Shown in pieces: positions 17,427 to 26,273 of a stretch of DNA of 64,000 nt. Each line of letters starts with the position of its first letter. Positions within the stretch are counted from its first letter, which is position 1. Source of the DNA: JALHMI01 sp964598535 (GTDB lineage: Bacteria > Planctomycetota > Planctomycetia > Pirellulales > PALSA-1355); contig CAZRCI010000026.1 in the NCBI GenBank assembly GCA_964598535.1, forward strand, positions 1 through 64,000, in the 5' to 3' direction. The notes beneath the pieces were generated by a model. The model was not told where the DNA came from. It saw only the letters and a list, made by a program, of their open reading frames with translations, and searched no databases. The translations under genes were made by a program, and so were the position numbers.

Positions 17427-18020
17427 ATGCCGACGACAAAAGATGCGAGCCGCGCCACGCCCATCATCGGCCAAAAGGCTCACGAAATCCAACAGTACGG
17501 CCACGTGGTTCAAATGCCGCTCGCGCTGGGCGAAAAAGAACGCCGCACGAGTTGCGAAAACCTGAACCAGGTGCTTGCCGATTCGATCACGCTCCGAGAC
17601 ATGTACAAAAAGCACCACTGGCAGGTCACGGGGCCCACGTTCCTCCAGTTGCACGAGTTGTTCGACAAGCATGCCGGCGAGCAGACGGCCTTGATCGATA
17701 CGATTGCCGAACGGATTCAAACGCTCGGCGGCGTGGCGATCGCCATGGCGCCCGACGTGGCCGAAACCACCTCGATTCCACGCCCGCCCAAGGGCCGCGA
17801 AGAAGCTCCGGTGCAGATCTCTCGGCTGCTTCAAGCCCATGAGATCATCTTGCTCGAAGCCCGCAGCATGGCCAAGCAGGCCGCCGATAGCGGCGATGAC
17901 GGTACGAACGACGTGCTGGTGAGCGACGTCATTCGTCTGGGCGAAATGCAGGTGTGGTTCGTCTCGCAACACGTGGTCGACGTGCCGCTGGTTCACGCCG
18001 GTAATGGGCACACGACGTAG
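17427..18020 (+). CDS. dps: Dps/ferritin-like DNA-protection protein
   Basis: The 197-residue protein has the Dps ferroxidase signature: KKHHWQVTGPTFLQLHELFD followed by KHAGEQ, with the His, Asp and Glu that bind iron at the subunit interface. The usual role is oxidation of ferrous iron with hydrogen peroxide and mineral storage in a 12-subunit shell, protecting DNA. The N-terminal ~35 residues form a polar extension with His and Lys. The ATG follows AAGGAG at 7 bases. Its own promoter and a following hairpin indicate a single-gene unit. Confidence 0.93.
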   Translation: MPTTKDASRATPIIGQKAHEIQQYGHVVQMPLALGEKERRTSCENLNQVLADSITLRDMYKKHHWQVTGPTFLQLHELFDKHAGEQTALIDTIAERIQTLGGVAIAMAPDVAETTSIPRPPKGREEAPVQISRLLQAHEIILLEARSMAKQAADSGDDGTNDVLVSDVIRLGEMQVWFVSQHVVDVPLVHAGNGHTT

Positions 18021-18055
18021 CGAGCCCTGATATACACCAGAATGCCAGCCTGATG

Positions 18056-18091
18056 CGTGGCCACGAGTAGTAACCCCCGCTCGTGGCCACG
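18056..18091 (+). terminator. 12-bp perfect hairpin after dps
   Basis: CGTGGCCACGAG and CTCGTGGCCACG pair perfectly around a 12-base loop, 36 bases after the dps stop. No U-run follows, so it may be a transcript-stabilising end or a factor-assisted terminator. Confidence 0.55.
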
Positions 18092-18221
18092 TGCATTCTC
18101 GCGCGTGGCCGCTTGTCGGCGGCGAGCCTTGCACGGTACAACTCGCTTCGCGGCAGATTGATTTTCAACCGCTTGCGGTTGCTGGCAGACGCGCTCATCC
18201 CAGGAGAGGTTCCACCGCGCC

Positions 18222-18563
18222 ATGACTGACCGAGAAATGACCGAGCCTCGACCGACAAAGCTGGAAGTGCGCGACGGCAATAAACTCGCCATCGCCTGGA
18301 GCGACGGCGCGGTATGCGAAATTCCGTTTGGCGAACTGCGCAACGCATGCCCCTGCGCCAGCTGCCGCGAACAACGGAAAGCACCGCCCCAGCCAGTTGG
18401 AGGTCTGCAAGTCATCTCGCTGGCCGAGGCCCAGCCGCTTAAGATTCGGGCAATGAACCCCGTGGGCAACTACGCCTACAACATCGAGTTCTCCGACGGC
18501 CACGACACGGGCATTTTTACCCTGGAGTTGTTGCGCTCGCTGGGCTCCGGACGCGGCGTCTGA
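18222..18563 (+). CDS. DUF971 domain protein
   Basis: The 113-residue protein is a single DUF971 domain, the module also found at the N-terminus of gamma-butyrobetaine hydroxylases. The conserved pieces are visible: a LEV..GN.L.I.WSDG strand, the LRNACPCASCRE cysteine cluster, and a C-terminal YAYNIEFSDGHDTGIFTLELLR. The cysteines plus a following His suggest a small metal site. Stand-alone members are often linked with iron-sulfur or metabolic genes, but the role here is not known. It lies downstream of dps and is separated from it by a hairpin. Confidence 0.85.
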   Translation: MTDREMTEPRPTKLEVRDGNKLAIAWSDGAVCEIPFGELRNACPCASCREQRKAPPQPVGGLQVISLAEAQPLKIRAMNPVGNYAYNIEFSDGHDTGIFTLELLRSLGSGRGV

Positions 18564-18635
18564 AAGGCGCGCGGAGGAAAACTCGCGCAAGCAAAACGTC
18601 CCGGCCCTGGGATCGTATTCCCCCCCCCGGGCTGG

Positions 18636-18661
18636 GGCGCTGTTCGTTGGCGCTGTTCGTT
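18636..18661. repeat. 13-bp tandem duplication
   Basis: GGCGCTGTTCGTT occurs twice in direct succession (18636-18648 and 18649-18661), just after a run of nine C (18620-18628), in the gap between two convergent genes. Confidence 0.85.
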
Positions 18662-18689
18662 TCAGGCCGCGGAGCTTACGGGGCGCGCC

Positions 18690-20444
18690 TCACGGCACGG
18701 CCGGCGTGCCCAGGCCCTGGTTCAAGTCCTTGAGGTTGCCGACGTCGGTCGTGTCGATCGCCTTGGCTTTGACTATGTCCTTGCGCGACAGGTGAATCTT
18801 CTTGTAGGTGTCGTCTGAAATGATGTAGTACCAGTCGGCAAAACGCTCGTTGAGCTGCTTGACCTTCTCTTGCCCCGACTTCACCTTCGAATCGTATTCA
18901 TCCTGACGACGCTTGTTTTCCTTCTCAATGGCCAACCGCTCGGCTTCACTGGCTGTGGGCGCCTTTTCTTCGGTGGGCTGCTCGGTGTCGGCCGGCGTGG
19001 CTTCGCCTTCATTCGCAGGGTTCTCCGCCGTCTGACTGTCGCCAGATTCCTGGCCGGCGGTCTTTTCTTCCGGAACGGATTCTTCCTCCGCCGCGGGCTC
19101 GCTGGGCGTCTCTGCCGCCGCCGGCTCCTCGGCGGCTGGTTGTTCTTCGGCCGCCTTCTCTGTGGAGGGCTTCTCTTCGGCAGACTCTTCGCCTGGCAGC
19201 GGCTGCAACTCCGGCTTGGGAATCATGCTTTCGTCGAACTGCGCGGTGACAAACAGGTAGCGGCTGGGACCGGAATGTTCATCCTCGTCGCCGGGCTTTT
19301 TCTCATCGGCCGAGTCACCTTCAGCCGGCTTCTCGCCCTCGCGCGATTCGGCGAGGTTGCCAAACCGCAGGATATATTTCACGCCGTCTTTCGTGGCGGC
19401 CGTGACTTCGCCCTCGGAGGAATAGATCTGCACCGGCTCGCCCGGCGCGGCCGCTGGCACGAAGCCTCGCTGTTGCAGCGAGAGGAATGCCTCGCGATTC
19501 TTGGCAAATTCTTCGGTCGCTTTGAGATCCTGGCTCAAACCGCTTGGCTTCCGCTCGACATCGATGATTTTCAGGTCATCGAGCGCGGTCTTGAGGGCGT
19601 TGAGCTTGTCCGCGTCGAGTTCCTCGTTTTCGGTCAAGGTGACCGTCGTTGCCTGGCCGTCGGGGCTGAACTCCTTCATCTCGACGAGCGACCATGCGTT
19701 CTGGGCGTCGTCGTAGGCCAGATCGATCTCGCTCCGCTTGTTCAGCGCGAGGCCGAAATCTCCCTCGCGCGTGATGCCCGAGCGGGTGGAATAGTCGTTG
19801 ATTCCCACCTCGCGCACGTCGAACGCGTTCAGTTGCAGCAGATCTTTTTCGATCCAGTCGCCAAACTTTGTCGAAAACTCGTTGGTGGTCACGGCCACGG
19901 AGTAAATCGCATCGCGGCCGGCTTCGCGCACATAGCGCAGGTTGGGCGAATCTTTGACCGGCTTGCCGATGACTAGGTCGGCCAGGACTTTGTCGGCTCC
20001 GTTGCGCACCGTCACGCGAGTACCGACGCCGGTCTCGCCGACTTTCAGCTTTTGCGGATCGGGAGTGATCACGCCGTAGATCTTTTGATCGCCGGGCCGA
20101 TCGCTCACGACGTTGAGGATTTTCAGGTCCATCAGCGCGATCGCCGCCTTGGCCATGTGCTCTTTGGCGTCGGCCGGATAGTTATTATGCGAGGGAATCG
20201 ACCACACGCCGTTTTGCTGCGCAACCTTGAAGTCCCGCAACGTGGCGTCCGACTCGTTAAAGGTCATGACTTCCAGGCTCTTGGCGGACAACGGATCGTT
20301 GAAATCCGGGAATAGCTTCGTGCCCACGCGCTCGGGCACGCTGGTGTTCGCAGGCGAGGGACGCCAAGGCTCCCAGGCCACGAGCAGGGCCATGCCGGCC
20401 ACCAGCACGTAGATCAGCGTCTTCTTGGTTTCTTTGTCTTGCAT
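18690..20444 (-). CDS. DUF4340 membrane-anchored protein, third gene of the Gld-type transporter operon
   Basis: The 584-residue protein has an N-terminal membrane helix (about 9-26) and a large exported region. The DUF4340 core (about 60-300) is recognisable from the KQNGVW-like strand, IYGVITPDPQKLKVGETG and the LRYVREAGRDAIYSV pattern. From about residue 390 to 510 it becomes a Glu/Ala/Pro-rich low-complexity linker, then ends with a short charged helical tail. It follows the GldF-GldG fusion by about 70 bases. DUF4340 proteins commonly accompany such transporters, so it is probably an accessory periplasmic subunit. The molecular function is unknown. Confidence 0.82.
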   Translation of the reverse strand: MQDKETKKTLIYVLVAGMALLVAWEPWRPSPANTSVPERVGTKLFPDFNDPLSAKSLEVMTFNESDATLRDFKVAQQNGVWSIPSHNNYPADAKEHMAKAAIALMDLKILNVVSDRPGDQKIYGVITPDPQKLKVGETGVGTRVTVRNGADKVLADLVIGKPVKDSPNLRYVREAGRDAIYSVAVTTNEFSTKFGDWIEKDLLQLNAFDVREVGINDYSTRSGITREGDFGLALNKRSEIDLAYDDAQNAWSLVEMKEFSPDGQATTVTLTENEELDADKLNALKTALDDLKIIDVERKPSGLSQDLKATEEFAKNREAFLSLQQRGFVPAAAPGEPVQIYSSEGEVTAATKDGVKYILRFGNLAESREGEKPAEGDSADEKKPGDEDEHSGPSRYLFVTAQFDESMIPKPELQPLPGEESAEEKPSTEKAAEEQPAAEEPAAAETPSEPAAEEESVPEEKTAGQESGDSQTAENPANEGEATPADTEQPTEEKAPTASEAERLAIEKENKRRQDEYDSKVKSGQEKVKQLNERFADWYYIISDDTYKKIHLSRKDIVKAKAIDTTDVGNLKDLNQGLGTPAVP

Positions 20445-20516
20445 GGCTTACAGTCCTGATAACAAACGCCGCGGCGCTTAGGGCCGGCCGGCGAATTGAA
20501 CGAGGGTTTTTCGGGA

Positions 20517-23375
20517 TTAACGCAGCCGGGCGCGCGAGACGCCTTCGCGCTCGCGAGCACGGCGATTGAAAAACACGATCAAACCGATAATCAGCGGCGG
20601 GATCGGAGGCAACAAAATGGCCCACAGCTTGGCTTCATCCTGTTCGGCGTGAACCTCGCGGTCGAGCTGGCGCTGGGCGCTTTTCAGAGCGTCGTCGCGC
20701 TCCTTACGCAGCGTTTCGAGCTTGACGTCCAGTTCGCGTTGTCCCTGCTGTTGAGCGGCCAGGATGTCAATCGCCGCCTGTTGTTGATTCACGCCTTCGC
20801 GATTGCGAAGCTTGTCGATCTTCGATTCGAATTCCTTCTGCGCCTTGAATTGGGCGTCTTCGAACTTCTTCTGGAAGTCTTCCCGGGCCTTGGACGCCTT
20901 GTCATACGCGGTGGCCGTGCGGTCGCGCAGCTTTTCCAGCGAGCGATGCAGCGGACGACGCGTGCGGATCTCCACAAAGCGGCTGTCCTCGGCCAGCACG
21001 TCGAGCACATTCAGCACGAACGGCACGTTGTCGAACTGAAATTCGATCTCGTCGCTCGGGTCGGTGCCGCGCGAACGCAGCCGGAAAAACTCTCCAAACA
21101 GGCAGTCGATATCCGCCACCACGACCACGTTGATCTCGTCGTCCGTGGCCTGCGGCTTGGCGTCGCTCTCGGCGTTGGTTTTTTCGACGGACTTTTCACC
21201 CGCGTCCGATGCCGGGGCCTCGGCCTTTGTCTCCTCGGCCGAAGGGGTCTCGACCTGCGCTTCCTGATCGGACATCGGCACATTGATCGGCGGATGCCCA
21301 CCGGGCAGGTTCTGCAACGCCTCGTCGGTCGAGATATCGTCCTTGGGCGCCTTGCCGCGAATCTGCGCAGCCAGGATGTACACGTCGCCGGTGCGCTTCT
21401 CCAGCAGCGGAATGTCGGGGTTCATCTGCGGCGGGCCCATGAAGCTCCGCTGCATGATCTGGTCGGCCCGAATGGTGCCGGTCCGGCTGTTGGTGTTGAG
21501 CAAACGCTCGAACTTCATCGTCGAGGTGTTCAAGCCGCGAATGCTGCCGGGAAACAGCATGAGCACCTGCTGCAAGTCCTGCGTGATGGGGCTATCGAGA
21601 TTGAACGGCTCCGTGGCGCCCGAGCCGGTGTCGATGAAGACCCACTCGTGCGGCAAGTTCGGCAGTTTGGGAAACGGGTTGTAGTCCTGCCAGATGACGA
21701 TGTCCCCATCGAAATCAACGCCCAGCAGATTCCACAATTCACGAATGTCGCCCTTCGGTTGCGGCGGCTGTTGCTGCTGCATGAACGGATTGTTCGAGCC
21801 GGGAGGCATGCGCGGCGCCGCGGTCCCGGGAATCGCGGGGTTCAGGAGCGGAAACGGATCTTCGAAGATCGCCGTTCGCTGGCCGCTCTTCACCGCCGCG
21901 ATGAAGTTCTTCATCTGTTCGGGCCCCAGCGACGAGGGCTGCACCGCCAGCAGCACGTCGTACTTCTCGGTAATCGGGTTGGTCGCGTCAACCTGCACCA
22001 CCTCGTACTGTTTTTCGAGCTCCTGGATGATTTGCTGGTTCTGACCCGGCGACATCGTTTGCATGTCGAACGTCGCATAGAGTTGGGCGTCCGTTTGCAG
22101 AACACCTACCTTCTTGCGGGCTTCCTGGCTCACCGTGGCAATCGAACGCACGAGTTCGTACTCGACGGGAATGCCCCGGTCGAGGAACGGCAGCACGATT
22201 TTGTCCAGGCCGCTGATGATTGCCAGCCCCATGAAGATCTCATCGCGAGTGAAGGTGCCGCGGGCGCGGCCTTCGACCGGCACCGGAACGATCCCGAACT
22301 GCTGTTCGGCGATCGTGGCTTCTTCGCTAAAGGGTTCGACCTCGTGCCCGACCACGCGAATCTTGTCGCCGCCGAGGGCCTGGATTTCGCGCAGCGTCGA
22401 GAGCAGGTTCAGCCGCGTCTGTACATAGGTTTCCGGCACCGTCGGGCTGACGAAGTATTCGATCACCACCGGATGTTCGGGCTTGAGGTTTTTAATCAGC
22501 TCGCGTGTTTCCGGCGAGAGTGAATTCAGGCCCTCGGTCGTCACGTCGGCGCGAAGCGAATCGTGGCGCGTGAGGAAGATGTTCAGACACACGACCACTA
22601 GGGCCAGCGCTCCGAACCTCGTCAGATAGTGCAGTATGGTCTTGTTGCCCTCGGCGCCGCCACGCCAATGCCGGCGTCCGATGAGCACCACGGACAGATA
22701 CAGCATGACGGCCACGATCGCGAAGAAGTAGCCCACGCTGGCAAAGCTGATCACGCCGCTGGCGAAATCGCCAAACTGCTCGCTGATGCTGAATTGCTTG
22801 AGCGGCCGCAAGACGGGCCAATCGGGAATCGATTCGGCAAACGCCAGCGGGGCGTTGAACAGCGCGCCCAGGATGAAGCCGACCGTGAGATTGCTCGTCA
22901 AGAACGACGCGACCATGCCGATCGAAAGCATCGCCAGGCCAACGATCCAGTAGCCGAAATAGGTCCCCATCAGCAAGCCGCCGTCGGGCCAGCCAAGGCT
23001 CAATAGCACGAGCCAATTGGAAACCAGCGAGAATGCCAGCGAGACGCTGTAAATCGCCACCGCCGCGAGGTACTTTCCGAGCACGACGTCGAAGTCCGCG
23101 GCCGGAATCGTGAGCAGCAGCTCGTCGGTTCCCTGCCGGCGTTCTTCCGACCACACGCTCATTGTAATCGCCGGAATGAATACCAGCAGGATGTACGGCA
23201 GGTACTTGTTCAATTGGTTGAGGTTCGCCAGGTTCGCGTTGAAGAACTCGTTGGGCCAGAAGGCGGCGAACGAGCTCAGCAGCACGAACACACAGATGAA
23301 GACGTAACCCGTCGGATTACTGAAATAGCTGATGAAGTTCCGGCGGAAGATGGCGCCGATCACGTGCAAATTCAT
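20517..23375 (-). CDS. GldF-GldG fusion: ABC-2 permease joined to a large exported auxiliary domain
   Basis: The 952-residue protein starts with six permease helices (about residues 1-260) containing WSEERRQGTDELLLT, typical of ABC-2 permeases. A GldG-like exported domain (about 270-930) follows, with LSPETRELIKNLKPEHPVVI and FVSPTVPETY, then a coiled coil near 830-900. A C-terminal helix (ILLPPIPPLIIGLIVFF) closes the protein. ATG 23375 was preferred over an upstream start because MNLHVIGAIFRRNF is the usual beginning of these permeases and GGAAC precedes it. In Bacteroidetes GldF and GldG are separate proteins of a gliding-linked transporter; here they are one chain. The ATPase is encoded just upstream. 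Confidence 0.88.
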   Translation of the reverse strand: MNLHVIGAIFRRNFISYFSNPTGYVFICVFVLLSSFAAFWPNEFFNANLANLNQLNKYLPYILLVFIPAITMSVWSEERRQGTDELLLTIPAADFDVVLGKYLAAVAIYSVSLAFSLVSNWLVLLSLGWPDGGLLMGTYFGYWIVGLAMLSIGMVASFLTSNLTVGFILGALFNAPLAFAESIPDWPVLRPLKQFSISEQFGDFASGVISFASVGYFFAIVAVMLYLSVVLIGRRHWRGGAEGNKTILHYLTRFGALALVVVCLNIFLTRHDSLRADVTTEGLNSLSPETRELIKNLKPEHPVVIEYFVSPTVPETYVQTRLNLLSTLREIQALGGDKIRVVGHEVEPFSEEATIAEQQFGIVPVPVEGRARGTFTRDEIFMGLAIISGLDKIVLPFLDRGIPVEYELVRSIATVSQEARKKVGVLQTDAQLYATFDMQTMSPGQNQQIIQELEKQYEVVQVDATNPITEKYDVLLAVQPSSLGPEQMKNFIAAVKSGQRTAIFEDPFPLLNPAIPGTAAPRMPPGSNNPFMQQQQPPQPKGDIRELWNLLGVDFDGDIVIWQDYNPFPKLPNLPHEWVFIDTGSGATEPFNLDSPITQDLQQVLMLFPGSIRGLNTSTMKFERLLNTNSRTGTIRADQIMQRSFMGPPQMNPDIPLLEKRTGDVYILAAQIRGKAPKDDISTDEALQNLPGGHPPINVPMSDQEAQVETPSAEETKAEAPASDAGEKSVEKTNAESDAKPQATDDEINVVVVADIDCLFGEFFRLRSRGTDPSDEIEFQFDNVPFVLNVLDVLAEDSRFVEIRTRRPLHRSLEKLRDRTATAYDKASKAREDFQKKFEDAQFKAQKEFESKIDKLRNREGVNQQQAAIDILAAQQQGQRELDVKLETLRKERDDALKSAQRQLDREVHAEQDEAKLWAILLPPIPPLIIGLIVFFNRRAREREGVSRARLR

Positions 23376-23484
23376 AGCTAGTTGTTCCGCTTGGTTCCTG
23401 GTGGGGGAATATTTCGTCGTTGGCAAAAAGTCGGTCTGTCGCGGAGCTTGCGCCGGGCGCGACCGGAATTTCGCCAGGGTTGGT

Positions 23485-24228
23485 TTAGTGTGCCGTTAGT
23501 TCGTGGAACCGCTGGTCCAGTGAAACGCCCGACTCGGTCAGGCCGCCCACGGGGCCATCGTAGACCAGCCGCCCTTCGTTGATGAAGATCACCCGGCTGG
23601 CGATCGCTTCGACCTCTTGCAGAATGTGGGTCGAGAGCAAGATCGTTTTGTTCTGCCCCAGCGTGCGGATCGTGTTCCGCACGTCGCGAATCTGATTCGG
23701 GTCAAGGCCCGCCGTCGGTTCGTCCAGGATCAGCACATCGGGCTCATGGAGCAGCGCCTGCGCCATGCCCACACGCTGACGGTAGCCCTTGGAGAGCTTG
23801 CCGATGGCCTTGCCGATCACCGAGCTCAGGTCGCAAAGCTGCACCACGGCGTCGATCCGCTGCCGTTTGCGTTGGGCCGTCATTCCCCGCGCGTCGGCGA
23901 AAAATTCCAGCAGAGTTCGCGGCGTCATGTCCGGATATAGCGGGCCGTTTTCGGGCAGATAGCCCAGCCGCGCCGAACCGGCCAGCCGGTCGATGGTCAT
24001 ATCGTGACCGGCAATTCGGGCGATGCCTCGGCTGGGAGCCAGGTAGCCTGTGAGGAGCTTCATCGTGGTGCTCTTGCCGGCGCCGTTGGGGCCGAGAAAG
24101 GCCACCACCTGACCCTGGGGAATGCTGAAAGAAACGTCTTCGATGGCGGCGAAATCGCCATAGTATTTGGCCAGTCCCGCGGCCTCGATCATGGCCGGCC
24201 CGTTACTGTTCGAAGGCTGTTCGCTCAT
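23485..24228 (-). CDS. ABC transporter ATP-binding protein (GldA/CcmA-like)
   Basis: The 247-residue nucleotide-binding subunit has all the hallmarks: Walker A GPNGAGKST, the signature LSKGYRQRVGMAQ, Walker B VLILDEPTAGLDP and the H-loop LLSTHILQEVE. It drives the fused GldF-GldG permease encoded 109 bases downstream. Together with the DUF4340 gene they form one leftward operon. The substrate is unknown. The ATG follows GGAG at a suitable distance. Confidence 0.93.
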   Translation of the reverse strand: MSEQPSNSNGPAMIEAAGLAKYYGDFAAIEDVSFSIPQGQVVAFLGPNGAGKSTTMKLLTGYLAPSRGIARIAGHDMTIDRLAGSARLGYLPENGPLYPDMTPRTLLEFFADARGMTAQRKRQRIDAVVQLCDLSSVIGKAIGKLSKGYRQRVGMAQALLHEPDVLILDEPTAGLDPNQIRDVRNTIRTLGQNKTILLSTHILQEVEAIASRVIFINEGRLVYDGPVGGLTESGVSLDQRFHELTAH

Positions 24229-24578
24229 CAGTTAATTCACTCCGACGTACACAGTCTTGGAAAACGAACCGAGCCGCTTGCCGCCAAAACGGAAACCCAT
24301 GCCCCGCAACAAATCGAGCGGTGAGGGCGGGCAAATTCCGGCGGCCCCTCCAAATTGGGGGCGGCGACGGCTTGCCAAAGCGCTCTAGAAGGTACTACGA
24401 ACGTAGCTTCCCTGTCCAGACTACGCTGCCGGCAAGAGGATGGATCGAGGAACCAGAATTTTTTATCCCTCGATCGCGAATCGAATAACCGAGTCGCACG
24501 GATTCCAGCGGGGGAGCCGCCCTTGCCGAGTGAGGCTGCGAGTTTTGCGCCTTCTGGCCGGCGCCGCCCAAGGCTCGT
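24229..24578. other. Intergenic region between nadB and the Gld-type operon (350 bp)
   Basis: Transcription on both sides is leftward, so the region should contain the nadB terminator and the operon promoter. I see no coding frame, strong hairpin or clear promoter hexamers. Confidence 0.4.
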
Positions 24579-26189
24579 TTAGCGTTCGACGCGACGAAAG
24601 GCGATCCGCCGCCGCCACTGCCCATCGTCCGTTTCCGGGAAATCGGTGCGAAAATGAACCCCCCGGGTTTCTTCGCGAAGGGTTGCCGCTTCGATCACGA
24701 TCCGGGCCACCGTGAGCATGTTTTGTAGTTCCCAGCCGTGGACGTCCTGAAACTGGCGGGCAAGCACGTACTCGCACCAGCGGTCGACGTTTTCGGCCGC
24801 CTCGACCAACGACTCCAGGCTGCGTCGCACGCCCGCGCCTCGCCACACGACGCTCTTGAGCGAGTTGCGGATGTCGGCCAGATCCAACGGATCGACTCCG
24901 TCCGCCAGCCGCGGGTTCGAGAGCGGCGCGGCGCGAAAATCATCCGGCAGGGCGGCCGCTTCCAATGCCGCGTTCTCACCCGCATAGGCTCCAAACACGA
25001 GCCCTTCGAGCAAGCTGTTCGAGGCCAGGCGGTTCGCGCCGTGCAGGCCGCTCGAGGTGCATTCGCCCGCGGCCCAGAGCCCGGGCAGCGTGGTGCGCCC
25101 GGCAAGATCGACGGTCACGCCGCCGATCATGTAGTGCGCGCCGGGGCGAACGGGGATCCAATCGCGCGTAATGTCGAGGGCGAATTCCGCGCAGGTGGCC
25201 GCGATGCCGGGAAATCGCGACCGGACCAAGGCCGGATCGAGATGCGTCACGTCCAGGTAGACGTTCGGATGCCGGGTGCGTTCCATTTGCGTGACGATGG
25301 CCCGGCTCACGACGTCGCGCGGCGCGAGCTCGCCACGCTCGTCGTACTCCGGCATGAAGCGATAGCCGCTGCGATCCACCAGCCGCGCGCCCTCGCCCCG
25401 CATCGCCTCGGTGATCAGGCTCCGGCTGCTGCCGGCAATGTAAAGCACCGTGGGATGAAACTGCATGAACTCCATGTCGCGCAGCTCGGCGCCCGCCCGA
25501 TAGGCGATGGCCAGGCCGTCGCCGGTGGCCACCTCGGGGTTCGTGGTTTCGCGATAGATTTGACCCGTGCCGCCGGTGCAAAGAATCGTTTGCTTACCCC
25601 AGACGAGCGTTTGCCCGGCTGTTTCGCTCCAAACGAGCGCGCCGCGGCAACGTTCTTCATAGGTCAGCAGATCGAGGGTAAAGGCGTTTTCCCAGACATC
25701 CACGTTCGGCCGGGAGAGCGTGTGGTCGATCACCGCCCGCATGACTTCTTTGCCCGTGGCGTCGCCGAGCGCGTGAACGATGCGGTGATGGCTGTGGCCA
25801 CCTTCGCGCCCCAGCGCCAGCTCGCCGGCGACCTGATCGAAGTTCGTGCCCCACTCGATCAATTCATTGATGCGCGCCGGGGCCTCGCGGACGACGAATT
25901 CCACCACCGCCGGGTCGCACAAATTGCCACCGGCCTTGAGCGTGTCGGCGATGTGGTCTTCGAAGCGGTCTTCAGGATCGAGCACGCCGGCGATCCCGCC
26001 CTGGGCGTAGTTGCTGTTCGATTGCCGCAGGCTGCCCTTGGTGATGACCAGCACCGATTGCGACTCGGGCACCGCGAGCGCCGCTCGCAGGCCGGCCAGG
26101 CCGCCGCCGATGATAATCACGTCGGCAAAACGGTGGGGCAGATGCTTGGGATGAAATGCCGTCAGGTATCGGCTAGTTCGCTCGAGCAT
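24579..26189 (-). CDS. nadB: L-aspartate oxidase
   Basis: The 536-residue FAD enzyme oxidises L-aspartate to iminoaspartate, the first step of bacterial NAD synthesis. It has the FAD motif IIIGGGLAGLRAAL, the NYAQGGIAG segment, the active-site REGGHSHHRIVHALGDATG, and the QFHPTVLY, GIAATCAEFALDI and GGVTVDLAGRTTLPGLWAAGE blocks. ATG 26189 (MLERTSRY) was chosen over a GTG eight codons upstream. No nadA or nadC lies nearby. A C-terminal succinate-dehydrogenase-like helical domain is present, so the length is normal. Confidence 0.95.
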   Translation of the reverse strand: MLERTSRYLTAFHPKHLPHRFADVIIIGGGLAGLRAALAVPESQSVLVITKGSLRQSNSNYAQGGIAGVLDPEDRFEDHIADTLKAGGNLCDPAVVEFVVREAPARINELIEWGTNFDQVAGELALGREGGHSHHRIVHALGDATGKEVMRAVIDHTLSRPNVDVWENAFTLDLLTYEERCRGALVWSETAGQTLVWGKQTILCTGGTGQIYRETTNPEVATGDGLAIAYRAGAELRDMEFMQFHPTVLYIAGSSRSLITEAMRGEGARLVDRSGYRFMPEYDERGELAPRDVVSRAIVTQMERTRHPNVYLDVTHLDPALVRSRFPGIAATCAEFALDITRDWIPVRPGAHYMIGGVTVDLAGRTTLPGLWAAGECTSSGLHGANRLASNSLLEGLVFGAYAGENAALEAAALPDDFRAAPLSNPRLADGVDPLDLADIRNSLKSVVWRGAGVRRSLESLVEAAENVDRWCEYVLARQFQDVHGWELQNMLTVARIVIEAATLREETRGVHFRTDFPETDDGQWRRRIAFRRVER

Positions 26190-26273
26190 TCTTGATTGGG
26201 ATGGAAGGTCCACGGGGATTGGCCGTCGACGTTGCCTCCGGGGGGGGCAGGGACTAAAAAAACCGCAGGGACG

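Noticed and set aside
20496..22523. Long plus-strand open frame of 675 codons opposite the GldF-GldG fusion
   Set aside because: The minus-strand frame shows permease and GldG motifs. The plus-strand translation is Arg/Val/Leu-rich shadow sequence.
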